Below are positions 35,537-45,575 of a stretch of DNA of 64,000 nt, one piece after another. Numbering within the stretch: the first letter of the stretch is position 1; each line of letters opens with the position of its first letter. Position numbers and translations under genes: made by a program. The notes under the pieces are model-generated. The model had not been told where the DNA came from. It did no database searches and saw nothing but the letters and a program-made list of their open reading frames with translations. The DNA is taken from positions 1,456,501-1,520,500 of the forward strand of contig NZ_CP019508.1 of NCBI RefSeq assembly GCF_002002865.1. Direction: 5' to 3'. The DNA comes from Brevundimonas sp. LM2. GTDB taxonomy: Bacteria > Pseudomonadota > Alphaproteobacteria > Caulobacterales > Caulobacteraceae.

Positions 35537-38509
35537 ATGTCGCTCCATCCCGCGTTCGCCGTGTCCGTCGCCGCGATCCTGGCGGTCGCGACGCCCGGCA
35601 CCGCCGGGGCCCAGACACGCACGTCCTACGACATGCCGTCCCGCGAGGTGGGCACGGCGCTGGTCGAGCTGTGCGTGCGCGCCGGATGCGCGGTCGGCTT
35701 CGCGACCCCGCCCGATCGCACCTATCGCAGCCGCGCCGTCCGTGGGGCCCGGAGCTGGCAGGCGGCGGTGCGGACCATGCTCGAGGGCACAGGCCTGCGC
35801 TATCGCATCGAGGGGCGGTTCGTGCGGGTCTGGGCCGAGCCGGAGCGGCCAGAGCCGCCTCCGTCTCCCAGGGACGAACCGACCACATTGGAACCGGTCA
35901 TCGTCACCGGACGGTTCGCTCTCGGGATCGATACGGCTCTGGACGAGAAGCGAGAGGCCGACGTCATTCAGGACTCGGTGTCGGCCGCCCGGATCGGCGA
36001 ACTTCCGGCGGCCAATCTGGCCGAGGCGCTCCAGCGCGTGCCCGGGGTGGCGATCGAGCGTGAGGTCGGGGAGGGGCAGTTCGTCAGCGTCCGGGGGCTG
36101 GGCCCCCTGTTCCAGTCGGTGACGCTGAACGGGGCCCCCGTGGCCTTCAACGAGAATATCCGAAACTCGACCCAGAGCGGCCGGCAGTTCCGCTTTCGCG
36201 CCCTGTCGGCCGACCTGCTCGGGGGCGCGACCCTGACCAAGACGGCGACGGCGGATCTGGTCGACGGCGGCATCGGGTCGAACATCGACATCCGCACCAT
36301 CCGGGGCCTGGGCGGACCGGACTTCGTCAGCGGCCAGCTGGCGGGCCACTACGAAGCGCGGTCCGGGGCCCTGTCGCCGGATGCGACCCTGTCGGGCCGG
36401 TGGCGCAACGGCGCGCGCGACCTCGGCCTCGTCGCCGGACTGGCGGGCCAGCAGCGGCAGGTCCAGTTCGACCGGTTCCAGACCCAGCGCTATCGGGACA
36501 TGGAGATCGGCGGCGTGACCGTCGCGGTGCCGAACGATCTGCGCACCACGCTGGAGCGCGAGGATCGGGACCGGATCAGCGGCTTCGTCGGGGCCCAGTG
36601 GCGGCCGAACGACGCCGTCACGGTGGATTTCGACGCCCTGGTGTCCCGCTTCACCAATGCCATCCGCGAGGACCGGATCGTCTATGATTTCGGCGAGCGG
36701 CTGCGCAACGGCTCTTTGGTGCCCGACAGCGTGCGCGTGAGCGATGGGGTGTTGACGGCGGCGACCCTGAATAACGGCCGGATCAGCAACAACCTTGAGA
36801 TGTCGTCCCAGACGCACGACAACGTCGCCGCCAGCCTGTCGCTGGAGGCCCGGGCGGGGGCCTGGCGGCTGCGGCCCCGGCTCAGCTATTCCCGTGCGCT
36901 CTCGCGGCTCGATGTGCCGCTCCAGCGGATCGCGGCGGTGACGGCCGAGGGCCAGGCTTACGGCTTCGACTTCGGCGACGACCCGCTGGAGACCCGGCGT
37001 GTCGCGCGGCTCGAGACCGATTTCGACCTGACCGATGCCTCGGCCCTGACCTGGGCGCGCTATGGCGTCCGGGCCACCGATGTCCTGGACGACGACGTCA
37101 CCGGTCTGTTTGCAGCCGATCGCGACGTCGCCATCGCCCTGGGGCCTTTGAGGGTGGAGCGGCTTGAGCTGGGCGGGCAGTTCAGCGACCGGGACCGGGA
37201 CTATCAGCGGCGCGATCGCGACGCCGCCCTCCGTCCCGGCGCGAACCTCGATGCGGGCTTCTTCGGGGTCCGGGTTCCGGCGAACGCCTTCTCCGGCGTG
37301 ATCCGCGACGGCGATGGCCCCTGGACGGCGGCGGATTTCGACCGGTTTCGGGCCGCCTTCGTCATTCCGGGCGAGCGGGACGGCGTGATCTTCTATGCGG
37401 ATGACCTCCAGCCCACGGGCACCGACCTGCAGAGCTCCTATCAGGTGATGGAGTCCATCGCGGCGCTCTACGCGCGGTTGGATGTCTCCACCGATGTGCT
37501 CGGTCGCTCGGCCTCGGGCAATCTGGGTCTTCGCATAGTGGGCGCGCGAACCGGGGTGATCGGTTCGATCCTGGGCGTCGACGCCAACGGCGCGCTGGAG
37601 GTGCGCCCGCTCTCCTCGCAGGATGAAAGCCAGGCCTGGCTGCCCAGCGCCAACCTGGCCATCCAGATCACGCCTCGCACCCTGCTGCGGCTGGCGGCGG
37701 CGCGCAGCCTCACCCGCCCATCCCTGGCCGACCTGGGCGCCGCCACGATTCCCGCCAGCACGCTGGTCAGCGCCATCTATCGACGCGGCCAGGCCGAGAT
37801 CGACGCGCCCGACCCCGCGACCATCTTCACCGGGGTCGGCGGCAATCCCGATCTGAAGCCCTATCAGGCGACCAGTTTCGACGTCTCGCTGGAGCGCTAT
37901 TTCGACGGTTTCGGAGCCTTCAGCGCCGCCGTCTTTCACAAGACGATCGACGACTATGTGCTGGTGGTGGACCAGGTCGAGCGCCTGACCTTCGCGACCC
38001 GGCTGGGCGCGCCGGTCGTCGCCGAGGTGATGATGTCGCGGCCGCGCAACGTCGGACGGGCGACCGTCTCTGGCCTGGAACTGGGCTTCAGCCGGCGGCT
38101 GTCGTCGGGGCTGGGCGTGTGGTCCAGCGCGACCGTCACAGAGGCCCGCAGCCGCAACCAGACCACCGGGGTCACGACCGACCTTCAGGGGGTGTCGCGT
38201 TACGCCTGGTCGGTCAGCCCCTTCATCGAGCGCGGCCCGTTCGAGGGCCATGTCTCCTGGACCTGGCGATCCCGGTTCCGCTCGGTCGCGGACCTGCAGG
38301 GAGGCGGGGTGACGGCCTTCGTGGTCGGCGACGCCGGTGTGCTCGACCTGTCGGCCTCGTGGCGGCTGCGGCCGGACCTGACGGCCTTCGTCGAGGGGGG
38401 CAATCTGACCGACGCAGTCGACGTCGCCTACGACGGCGACCCCAGCCGCCTGCTTCAGGTCACGCGGGCGGGACGCTCCTTCTCGCTCGGTCTGAAGTTC
38501 GCCCTTTAG
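35537..38509 (+). CDS. TonB-dependent transducer with N-terminal STN signalling domain
   Basis: A 990-residue FecA-like receptor. After a signal peptide (VATPGTAGAQ, about residue 26) comes an STN domain (about 27-110: YDMPSREVGTALVELCVRAGC, WQAAVRTMLEGTGLRYRIEG), then a Pro-rich linker, the TonB box EPVIVTG, a plug and a long beta-barrel ending LGLKFAL. The STN domain plus the FecI/FecR genes immediately upstream indicate cell-surface signalling. The plug closely resembles the receptor at 30971-33787, which lacks the STN domain. It overlaps the opposing PHP gene by 4 bp. The inducing ligand is unknown; a carbohydrate is likely because no iron genes are nearby. Confidence 0.91.
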   Translation: MSLHPAFAVSVAAILAVATPGTAGAQTRTSYDMPSREVGTALVELCVRAGCAVGFATPPDRTYRSRAVRGARSWQAAVRTMLEGTGLRYRIEGRFVRVWAEPERPEPPPSPRDEPTTLEPVIVTGRFALGIDTALDEKREADVIQDSVSAARIGELPAANLAEALQRVPGVAIEREVGEGQFVSVRGLGPLFQSVTLNGAPVAFNENIRNSTQSGRQFRFRALSADLLGGATLTKTATADLVDGGIGSNIDIRTIRGLGGPDFVSGQLAGHYEARSGALSPDATLSGRWRNGARDLGLVAGLAGQQRQVQFDRFQTQRYRDMEIGGVTVAVPNDLRTTLEREDRDRISGFVGAQWRPNDAVTVDFDALVSRFTNAIREDRIVYDFGERLRNGSLVPDSVRVSDGVLTAATLNNGRISNNLEMSSQTHDNVAASLSLEARAGAWRLRPRLSYSRALSRLDVPLQRIAAVTAEGQAYGFDFGDDPLETRRVARLETDFDLTDASALTWARYGVRATDVLDDDVTGLFAADRDVAIALGPLRVERLELGGQFSDRDRDYQRRDRDAALRPGANLDAGFFGVRVPANAFSGVIRDGDGPWTAADFDRFRAAFVIPGERDGVIFYADDLQPTGTDLQSSYQVMESIAALYARLDVSTDVLGRSASGNLGLRIVGARTGVIGSILGVDANGALEVRPLSSQDESQAWLPSANLAIQITPRTLLRLAAARSLTRPSLADLGAATIPASTLVSAIYRRGQAEIDAPDPATIFTGVGGNPDLKPYQATSFDVSLERYFDGFGAFSAAVFHKTIDDYVLVVDQVERLTFATRLGAPVVAEVMMSRPRNVGRATVSGLELGFSRRLSSGLGVWSSATVTEARSRNQTTGVTTDLQGVSRYAWSVSPFIERGPFEGHVSWTWRSRFRSVADLQGGGVTAFVVGDAGVLDLSASWRLRPDLTAFVEGGNLTDAVDVAYDGDPSRLLQVTRAGRSFSLGLKFAL

Positions 38510-39963
38510 TCCGCCACGACGATGAAGACCGGATTGCCGTAAAACCACAGGTCCGACCAGGGATCCTCGCCCGCCGGGTCGGGGGTCGGCTCCAGCTCGT
38601 CGCCCGCGGTGCCTCGAACGCGCAGATACAGGGGGCCGCGCACATCGCGAAGGGTGTGCCGGAAGGTCCAGACGTCGCCGTCCACCACGCCCTCCGATGG
38701 GGCGAAGCGGTGTGCGACCCGGGTGGACGGATGGCGTTCGGCGGCCGCGCCCGGGGTGGCCGCTTCCACGTCGCCGACGATCAGATCGACGCGCCGCACC
38801 TGTGCCGTCCGGCCCGAGGCGTTCGGCCCGGCCGGATCGCGCAGGCGCACGGTGACCGCCACGTCGCTGCCTGCCGGCACGGTCAGCGACCCGCCCATCT
38901 GGGCCTGCCGCTCACCCTGGGTCGCGGTGACGTCCAGCTCGGACACCAGATCGCCTGTGGTGACGAAGACGCGCCCGGACCGCAGCCCGGCCAGGATCGC
39001 ATCCGGCGCGGCGACGGCGTGGACATAGGTCTTGGAGTATTCACCCGGCCAGAAGTCGTCGCCGCCCTCGCTGTGGTTGCGATGGGAGTCGGAAGTGGCG
39101 GTGATCCACCAGCGGCGGCCCTCGCCCAGCATGGCGTCCCAGACGCCGCCCAGGGTGGCCGTCATCTGGTCGAACCCGCCCATCGTGGGCGAGCGGCGAT
39201 AGATGCCGCGCGCGCCGTCGGGCTTCATCCCCGTCGCCTGGTGCCCCGGAGCGCCCTCCATGCCGATGGCGACGCGGGGGGCGGCGTCGTGCCAGGCGCG
39301 CAGCGAGACGGGATCGTGTTCGCCCCAGACCCCGACGCCCTCGGCCGAGCGGGACGGGTGGTTGGCGATGACGATGGGGCGGGGCTCCATCGCGTCCATG
39401 GCCCGCAGCGCTTCCAGCATCACGGCGCGGGTGTCGCGCCCCGGGTTCGCCGGGAACGGTTCGCGGGTGCCATAGGTGCTTTCGATCCGACGCAGCATCT
39501 CGCGTTCGCCGTCGTGGATCGGAATGATCAGGCTGGAGTGTTCGCTGCCGGGCGTGTCCAGCTCCATGCCGTAGAACTGGATGACGCCGGGGGTCTCGCG
39601 GCGCGAGGCCAGCAACTCGGGATAGGCCTGTTCGGCGTTGATCACCGAGTGGCCGGGGCCGCCGTGGTCGGTCGAGACCATCCAGCGCAACCCGAACCGG
39701 CCCGCCGCGGCGCCATTCTGGACGATGGTATGCGGCCCGTCGCCGCCCAGGGTGGGGCGGGGCAGGGCGGTCGGGTCGGCCGGGTCGGGGGTGTAGGTGG
39801 CGCTGAACCGGCTGTGGACGTGGTGATCTCCCGCGAGCCAGCGCGCGCCCTCGGACTGGGCCTCGACCGCGCCCGGCGCCAACACGCCCGCTCCCAGCCC
39901 CAGCAGGGCCAGGACGGAGACACTGCGTCGCTGCCGGGAAACGGTCGGGTGATGATTTGTCAT
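38506..39963 (-). CDS. secreted PHP-domain metallohydrolase (CehA/McbA-like)
   Basis: A 485-residue protein with a signal peptide (RRSVSVLALLGLGAGVLAPGAVEAQ). The PHP metal-binding motifs are visible: GDHHVHSRFS, STDHGGPGH, ANHPSR and TSDSHRN, so it should bind two or three divalent metals and hydrolyse a phospho-ester or related bond. The C-terminal part (about 340-485) is beta-rich, with DVAVTVRLRDPAGP. Substrate is unknown. The gene is the last of a minus-strand series with PhoD and a calcineurin-like phosphatase, but a 203-bp gap before it may hold its own promoter. A GAGAG Shine-Dalgarno precedes the ATG. Confidence 0.82.
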   Translation of the reverse strand: MTNHHPTVSRQRRSVSVLALLGLGAGVLAPGAVEAQSEGARWLAGDHHVHSRFSATYTPDPADPTALPRPTLGGDGPHTIVQNGAAAGRFGLRWMVSTDHGGPGHSVINAEQAYPELLASRRETPGVIQFYGMELDTPGSEHSSLIIPIHDGEREMLRRIESTYGTREPFPANPGRDTRAVMLEALRAMDAMEPRPIVIANHPSRSAEGVGVWGEHDPVSLRAWHDAAPRVAIGMEGAPGHQATGMKPDGARGIYRRSPTMGGFDQMTATLGGVWDAMLGEGRRWWITATSDSHRNHSEGGDDFWPGEYSKTYVHAVAAPDAILAGLRSGRVFVTTGDLVSELDVTATQGERQAQMGGSLTVPAGSDVAVTVRLRDPAGPNASGRTAQVRRVDLIVGDVEAATPGAAAERHPSTRVAHRFAPSEGVVDGDVWTFRHTLRDVRGPLYLRVRGTAGDELEPTPDPAGEDPWSDLWFYGNPVFIVVAD

Positions 39964-40166
39964 ACAAAGTCTCTCGGCGGGTTCGACGATCCTTCTCAGA
40001 CAACGTCCGGGCGCGAGCGATCCTCAGCCGCATAGAACCCCTGACACCGAAACTTCACGGCCGACCGGACGAGGACCCGACGACGGCCTGCTGCGACGCC
40101 GACGATCTCCGCGGCAGCCTCAGACACGTTCGAGCGACCGCACGAACACCTTGGCACCAATGCGGG

Positions 40167-41738
40167 TCAGGCCGCCTGGGCCCCCGGACGGCCGTCCTCC
40201 ACGACCCAGGTCTTGAGGGTCGACACAGAGGCCGAGGGATCGCGCACGTCGCTGATGGCCTGATAGCGGGCCGTCATCTGCTCGGGCGTGAGGTCCATGG
40301 AGATGTAGCCTCGGACGCGGCTGTCGAAGAACTTGATGTGCGGATTGGTCTTCATGGCCGCCATCAGGCCGTCGTAGGGCGGCCCGCCGGACGTGATCGA
40401 CGTGCCCGCGAACTCTGTCGCCACCGTCGGCGAGGACTCGTCGCGGCTGTCGAGCTTGACGTCATTGGTCCAGAACGAGTGGTAGTCGCCGGCGAGCACG
40501 ACCGGATTGCGCGGACGCAGGGTCGACAGCGCCTGGGTCATCCGATCGCGCGCCGCCGGGAAGCCGTCCCAGGTGTCGGTCCAGTAGCGGGTGTCGCCGC
40601 CGGTCTCGAAACGGAGCCCGGCCATGATCAGATCCTGACCCAGGATCGTCCAGGCCGCGTCCGTCCGGGCCAGGCCGTCGTACAGCCAGCGTTCCTGGTC
40701 GAAGCCGAGGAAGGTGCGCGATGGATCCAGCCGGTCGGCGCAGGTCGCGTCGGTGACGATCTGGCCGCGCGCGACCCCGCTTTCGACGCAGGGCTGGCGG
40801 GACCGATATTGACGCCCGTCCAGCATGAAGAACTGGGCCAGGCGGCCGTAACGGACGCTGCGATGGATCGGCATCTGCAGACGGGCGTCCAGGCGGGTCC
40901 GGCGGATCGGCATGGCTTCGTAGAAGGCCCGATAGCCCGCCGCGCGGCGTTGCAGGAAGTCCGCGGTCGCGGCCGCGGGGTCCGAGGACCAGACGCCGGA
41001 ATAGTCGTTGAGCACCTCATGGTCGTCCCAGACCACCAGACAGGGGGCGGCGGCATGCAGGCGCTGCAGGTCGGCGTCGGTCCGGTGCAGGGCGTACCGG
41101 TTCCGGTAGCCGGCCAGGGTGGTCGCGTCCTCCAGGCCGTAGCTGCGCACGTTCGACGCCGCGCGCTCGCCGGTGCGGCTGTACTCATAGATATAGTCGC
41201 CCAGGAACAGGGTCAGGTCCGGCGCTTCGTCGGCCATGTGGCCGTAGGCGCTGAAATAGCCGGACTCCCAGTTCGAGCACGAGGCGACGGCCAGTTTCAG
41301 CCGATCGACGTCGGCGTTGGGGGCCGGCGTCGTGCGGGACAGCCCTGTCGGGCTCTGCTGACCGGCGGCGATGAACCGGTACCAGTAGGGCCGGCCAGGC
41401 TGCAGACCCTCGACCTCGACATGCAGGCTGTGGGCCTCGTCCGCCCGGGCCGTGACGCGGCCGGTGGCAACGATGCGGCGGAAGCCTTCGTCGGCTGCCA
41501 CGTCCCACTGGACCTCGATCGGCGCGCCAAGCCCGCCCAGGCCGTCGGGGGCGACGGGATCGACCGCCAGTCGGGTCCAGAGCACGAAGCCGTCGGGAGC
41601 GGGATCGCCACTGGCGACGCCCAGGGGGAACAGGGAAGCGCCCTCGGCCCGGGCCAGGCCGAACCGCAGGACGGTCGGCGCGGCGACCAGGCCGCCGATG
41701 AGGGCGCGACGGTGCAGGCTGAGGGGGCTGGTCGTCAT
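40167..41738 (-). CDS. phoD: alkaline phosphatase D (PhoD) family, Tat-exported
   Basis: A 523-residue PhoD-type phosphatase/phosphodiesterase. The twin-arginine signal (LHRRALIGGLVAAP) indicates folded export. An N-terminal fibronectin-like domain (FPLGVASGDPAPDGFVLWTRL, RPYWYRFIAAG) precedes the metallophosphatase domain with LAVASCSNWESGYFSAY, LFLGDYIYEY, VVWDDHEVLNDYSG and VVLAGDYHSFW, which carry the Fe/Ca-binding residues of PhoD. Its start overlaps the preceding phosphatase gene by 4 bp, so they are co-translated. No clear Pho box was found, so phosphate control is not supported by sequence here. Confidence 0.9.
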   Translation of the reverse strand: MTTSPLSLHRRALIGGLVAAPTVLRFGLARAEGASLFPLGVASGDPAPDGFVLWTRLAVDPVAPDGLGGLGAPIEVQWDVAADEGFRRIVATGRVTARADEAHSLHVEVEGLQPGRPYWYRFIAAGQQSPTGLSRTTPAPNADVDRLKLAVASCSNWESGYFSAYGHMADEAPDLTLFLGDYIYEYSRTGERAASNVRSYGLEDATTLAGYRNRYALHRTDADLQRLHAAAPCLVVWDDHEVLNDYSGVWSSDPAAATADFLQRRAAGYRAFYEAMPIRRTRLDARLQMPIHRSVRYGRLAQFFMLDGRQYRSRQPCVESGVARGQIVTDATCADRLDPSRTFLGFDQERWLYDGLARTDAAWTILGQDLIMAGLRFETGGDTRYWTDTWDGFPAARDRMTQALSTLRPRNPVVLAGDYHSFWTNDVKLDSRDESSPTVATEFAGTSITSGGPPYDGLMAAMKTNPHIKFFDSRVRGYISMDLTPEQMTARYQAISDVRDPSASVSTLKTWVVEDGRPGAQAA

Positions 41739-43021
41739 CGGGCCGCTCCGTGACCGAAGCGATCGCGGAAATCGTCCATCCGGATGACGAAGTCGTCGGC
41801 GGCCACGAAGGCTTCGTCGGTCATCTGGGGTTGCTCGCGCGGCCGGTACCAGCGCGCGTAGTCGGGCGTCTCCGAAGCGTAGCGGTCATAGTGGGTCGAA
41901 TAGGTCCGGACCCGCACCGTCGGAACCTCGCCCGACAAATCGAACTGCATCAGGCGCAGCCAGCCGTCGCCGACGCCCGGGGGCGTCGCCATGCCCGCGT
42001 CCAGGGCGCTCTGGTTGCGGTCCTGGTAGTCGGACAGGATCTGGTAGACGGCGCCGCCCTGACGGTTGGGATCGGCGCGGAAGGCCTGGCCGTTGTGGTG
42101 GCCGCTCAGCACCATGAAGATCTGGGGATTGCGCGCGATCAGCTTGTCCCACAGGCCCTGGGCGCTGTTGTCGAAGGGGTCGAGCGCGTTCAGGTCGACG
42201 ACGGGGTGGGCGCGGCGCTGGCCGGTCTTGTCGATGAAGTCGTGTGTCGTCACCAGGGTCGGCAGGCCGGGATGGGCATGGATCACGGTCTCGGCCCATT
42301 TCAGGCTGGCGTCGCCCGGGGCCATCTGCAGGCTGATGTGCAGAAACCGATAGCCGCCGGCTTCGAACATCTGGGCGCTGTCGGCCCCCTCGTCGTGGGA
42401 GGCGACGTACCAGGGTCGGTCCCGGAAAAACGACGATCGGGCCCCGAACGCGTCAGTGAAGGCGGTCAGCCCGCCGATGTGGATCATGCCGAGGCGACGC
42501 AGATCGCCCGGGGGGGCCGTCAGGTCCTGCGGCCAGGACTCGTCCCACCACTGGGCGTCATAGTCGTGATTGCCCGCCGCGACCGCGAACGGCAGGACGC
42601 CGTCCAGCAGGCGATAGGCCTCGATCGCCGCGGGGATCTCGCCCTGCCGCACCCCCTCGGCCCAGCCCGCGCTCTCCGCGCCGGCGGCCGGGGGGCGGGG
42701 GCTGAAGCCGCGCGCCGCGTGATCGGGGTCGATGGCCAGGGTCGGGTGCTGCCAGACGTCGCCGACGCCGGTGGCGAAGACGATGTCGCCGCCGCGCGAG
42801 ACCGCGTTCGCGGCGACGAAGCGCATCTGTTCCATCATCAGGTCGCGGGCGTCGAACGGGAAGCCGGCGGCGCGCTGATGGGTGAAGTCGGTATAGTTCT
42901 GGGTGTCGGGGATCACCGCGATGGTGAAGACGCGGTCGACCTCGGGCTCGGCCAGGGCCGGACCGGTCAGGACCGACAGGGCGAGGACGGCGGCCGCCAG
43001 CCGGCGCGACGACTTCAACAT
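41735..43021 (-). CDS. secreted calcineurin-like metallophosphoesterase
   Basis: A 428-residue protein with a signal peptide ending near GPALAEP (about residue 25). The metallophosphoesterase motifs are present: IAVIPDTQNY (D-x-Q variant of DxH), FATGVGDVWQ, VAAGNHDYD, VTTHDFIDK and LSGHHNGQ. The first motif has Gln instead of His, as in a known subfamily of extracellular phosphoesterases. It follows the TonB receptor gene after 61 bp with a strong hairpin between, and overlaps phoD. Receptor plus two phosphoesterases suggests capture and cleavage of a phosphorylated organic compound; the substrate is not known. Confidence 0.85.
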   Translation of the reverse strand: MLKSSRRLAAAVLALSVLTGPALAEPEVDRVFTIAVIPDTQNYTDFTHQRAAGFPFDARDLMMEQMRFVAANAVSRGGDIVFATGVGDVWQHPTLAIDPDHAARGFSPRPPAAGAESAGWAEGVRQGEIPAAIEAYRLLDGVLPFAVAAGNHDYDAQWWDESWPQDLTAPPGDLRRLGMIHIGGLTAFTDAFGARSSFFRDRPWYVASHDEGADSAQMFEAGGYRFLHISLQMAPGDASLKWAETVIHAHPGLPTLVTTHDFIDKTGQRRAHPVVDLNALDPFDNSAQGLWDKLIARNPQIFMVLSGHHNGQAFRADPNRQGGAVYQILSDYQDRNQSALDAGMATPPGVGDGWLRLMQFDLSGEVPTVRVRTYSTHYDRYASETPDYARWYRPREQPQMTDEAFVAADDFVIRMDDFRDRFGHGAAR

Positions 43022-43047
43022 GGGAACTCCTGCTCCTGAAAGGCGAT

Positions 43048-43074
43048 GGCCCCGACCGCCCGGCGGTCGGGGCC
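43048..43074 (-). terminator. strong intercistronic hairpin after TonB receptor
   Basis: A perfect 12-bp stem (43048-43059 with 43063-43074) with a 3-nt loop lies 8 bp after the receptor stop. Only a short CCTTTC follows on the minus strand, so termination is probably partial. It likely protects the receptor mRNA 3' end and lowers expression of the phosphoesterase genes relative to the receptor. Confidence 0.6.
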
Positions 43075-43082
43075 CCGTGTGG

Positions 43083-45308
43083 TCAGTATTCGTAGCTCAG
43101 GCGCACGCCCCAGGTGCGGGGCGGGTTGGGCGACATGGTCGGACGGGCCGAGCCGTTGAAGCCGTTTCGGGTCTCGTCATAGTGCTCGCTGAACAGGTTC
43201 TTGCCGAACAGGCTGACACGCCAGTCGGCGTCCTCGGGCCCGACGGTGACGCTGCCGTTCCACACCGTGTAGCCGGCCAGGACCGAGGCCGAAGACGCGT
43301 TGTAGATGTCGTCGCGCTGGTAGTAGCTCGTCTCGGCGCGCAGAGCCCATCCCGCCAGGGCCCAGTCATAGGCGACCGAGCCGCTGTAGGTGAACTTCGG
43401 AAACTGCAGCGGCTCGCCCGAGCGGTCGGTTGCGATGATCGTGTCCCATGGGCCGTTCGCCGGGTTGGCGGCGGCCGTGGCGGCGTCGTTGATGGCGAAG
43501 AACTCCGAGTATTCGCCGTCCTTGTAGCCATAGCCCTGCGTCAGGGTCAGGCCGTCGATCGGGGTCCAGGCCAGTTCGAGTTCGCCGCCGTAGATCTTCG
43601 ACTTGGGCACATTGGTGATCTTGCCCAGGCGGCCGGAAATGCGGTCGTACTCGATGCCCTGAATCTGCTGGTCGGTGTAGTCGTAGTAGAAGAGCGCACC
43701 GTTGAGACGCAGGCGGTTGTCGAACCAGTCCGACTTGAGCCCGACCTCATAGGCCAGCACGATCTCGGGCCGGAAAGGCGTGGCCGAGGTGGCGTTGTAG
43801 GTGGTGAAGCCGCCGGACTTCACCCCCCGCGCCAGGCTGGCGTACAGCAGGGCGCTGTCGGTAAGATCGTACTCCAGGCCCAGGCGACCGCTGACTTCGG
43901 ACAGGTCGTTGTCGTAGGCCAGGCTCGGTCCGGGACGGGTCGGCGCGCGGGTGGTGCCCGATGTCTTCAGTTCACGCACCTCGTACTCGTAGCGCAGACC
44001 CGCGATGAGGCGGAACCGGTCCGTGAAGGCGAAGCTGTTGTGGGTGAAGATCCCCGCCGCCTGCACATGCTGGGTGTAGGGGGTGTTGATCAGGGTGGGG
44101 ACGGCGCGGAACTGGGTGTAGAAGCCGCCGTCGATGGTTTCGTCGGCGGCGTGGACGCCGACCAGCCAGTCCCACCGGCCCTCGCCGGTCGAGGCCAGCC
44201 GCAGCTCCTGGGAGACGACGCTCAGGTCGTTGTAGAAATAGACGTCGGACTCCTGATACCGGGTGCCGTCCCAGTCGTTGTACTCGGACCGGCTGAAGGT
44301 CTGATAGGCGGTCAGCGAGGTCAGATCGGCCCAGCCCAGGTCGGCCTTGACCTGAAGGTTGGCGTCGAAGCCTTCGTTGTCGCGGCCCGGCTTGTCGCCG
44401 ACGCTGCGGCCCGAAACGGCGGCCAGGGCGGGCGACAGCGACCAGCCCGTGACGCCCCAGGCGGTGTCGGTCGGGATGGTCGGTCCCAGGGCGGGCGTGG
44501 CCGGGGCATAGGGGCCGCGCAGACGCAGGCCCAGGCCTTCGGACTTGTCGACCATGTAGGAGGCGGTCAGGTCGGCCGTCGCGTCTGGACCCAGATCCCA
44601 GCTCAGCCGGCCGCGGACGGCGCTCTTGTCCCGGTCGCCCAGTGTCTCGCCGGTGTCGCGGCTGAACTGCCAGCCGCCGCCCTGTTCGGTGACGGCGGCC
44701 AGACGGCCGCGCAGACCCGGCGCGATTTGTCCCGAGACATAGCCTTCGACCATGTAGCGATCATAGTTGCCGTATTCGGCGGTCACGCCTGCTCGGTAGT
44801 CGACGGTGGGGGCGTTGGTGATGATGTTGACCGCCCCTGCGGTGGTGTTGCGGCCGTACAGGGTGCCCTGCGGCCCGCGCAGGACCTCGATGCGCGCCAG
44901 GTCGAACAGCGCGCCCTGGGTCGTGATCGTATAGGGATGGGCGACTTCATCGACATAGACGCCGGCCGACGAGGTGTTGTTCGCCGAATACTGGGTCGCG
45001 CCGATGCCGCGGATGCGGAACTGGGGCTGACCGCCGCCGAACTGGCTGTCGACCTCGACGTTGGGCGCGATGTTCTCGATCTCGTTGACGACCGAGACGC
45101 CTTTTTCCTTGAGGTCTTCGCCGCTGAGGACGTTCAGGGCGATGCCCACGTCCTGGCTCGCCTGTTCGCGACGCTGGGCGGTGACGATGATGTCGTCGAC
45201 CGCAGTGTCCTGACCGGGCGACGCTGTCTGGGCCGAGGCCGGGAGGGCCGCGGCCATGACGAGGGCGGCGCTGGACGCGCCGAAGAGGAGACGTTGCATA
45301 TTGACCAT
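43083..45308 (-). CDS. TonB-dependent receptor of the phosphoesterase cluster
   Basis: A 741-residue outer-membrane receptor. After a signal peptide (LPASAQT) come the TonB box DDIIVTAQRREQ, a plug (about 45-165, with VEVLRGPQGTLYGRNTTAGAVNI) and a beta-barrel ending in YEY (VRLSYEY). The plug and size differ from the three glycan-type receptors in the window; it fits the broad FyuA/CirA-like class common in Caulobacterales and Sphingomonadales. ATG at 45308 or 45299 could be the start; neither has a strong Shine-Dalgarno. Downstream come two phosphoesterases on the same strand, so the ligand may be a phosphorylated organic molecule, but this is inference. Confidence 0.89.
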   Translation of the reverse strand: MVNMQRLLFGASSAALVMAAALPASAQTASPGQDTAVDDIIVTAQRREQASQDVGIALNVLSGEDLKEKGVSVVNEIENIAPNVEVDSQFGGGQPQFRIRGIGATQYSANNTSSAGVYVDEVAHPYTITTQGALFDLARIEVLRGPQGTLYGRNTTAGAVNIITNAPTVDYRAGVTAEYGNYDRYMVEGYVSGQIAPGLRGRLAAVTEQGGGWQFSRDTGETLGDRDKSAVRGRLSWDLGPDATADLTASYMVDKSEGLGLRLRGPYAPATPALGPTIPTDTAWGVTGWSLSPALAAVSGRSVGDKPGRDNEGFDANLQVKADLGWADLTSLTAYQTFSRSEYNDWDGTRYQESDVYFYNDLSVVSQELRLASTGEGRWDWLVGVHAADETIDGGFYTQFRAVPTLINTPYTQHVQAAGIFTHNSFAFTDRFRLIAGLRYEYEVRELKTSGTTRAPTRPGPSLAYDNDLSEVSGRLGLEYDLTDSALLYASLARGVKSGGFTTYNATSATPFRPEIVLAYEVGLKSDWFDNRLRLNGALFYYDYTDQQIQGIEYDRISGRLGKITNVPKSKIYGGELELAWTPIDGLTLTQGYGYKDGEYSEFFAINDAATAAANPANGPWDTIIATDRSGEPLQFPKFTYSGSVAYDWALAGWALRAETSYYQRDDIYNASSASVLAGYTVWNGSVTVGPEDADWRVSLFGKNLFSEHYDETRNGFNGSARPTMSPNPPRTWGVRLSYEY

Positions 45309-45575
45309 CCATCGGGCGACGCGCGGGGACACCCCCTCCCTCGCGGGCCGAAGCGTTTCGGGACGTCATCGACCGGGTCGTTTCCAGCCGATTGTCAGGG
45401 CGGCGCGGACATTGGGGAGAATGACCGACGCCGTCCCCGCGAGCTGAAATAACAACTGTTCGATGACGACCTTGGCCTTAGACCGTGCAAACTATGCTTT
45501 TATGACGCTTGTCAGAACTCTTTCCGGCGGACCCGGGCTTGGGCCATACCTGTCGCGGCGGTAACACATGTTCTG

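Noticed and set aside
34283..38548. Very long open frame antisense to the STN receptor, and similar ones opposite other receptors
   Set aside because: These come from high GC codon bias on the other strand; their translations are low-complexity Arg/Gly/Gln-rich and match no family, while the sense frames give full receptors.
45309..45575. Pho box before the phosphoesterase-linked receptor
   Set aside because: A TGACA/GTCAT-containing stretch near 45500 does not give the two spaced CTGTCAT-like repeats.
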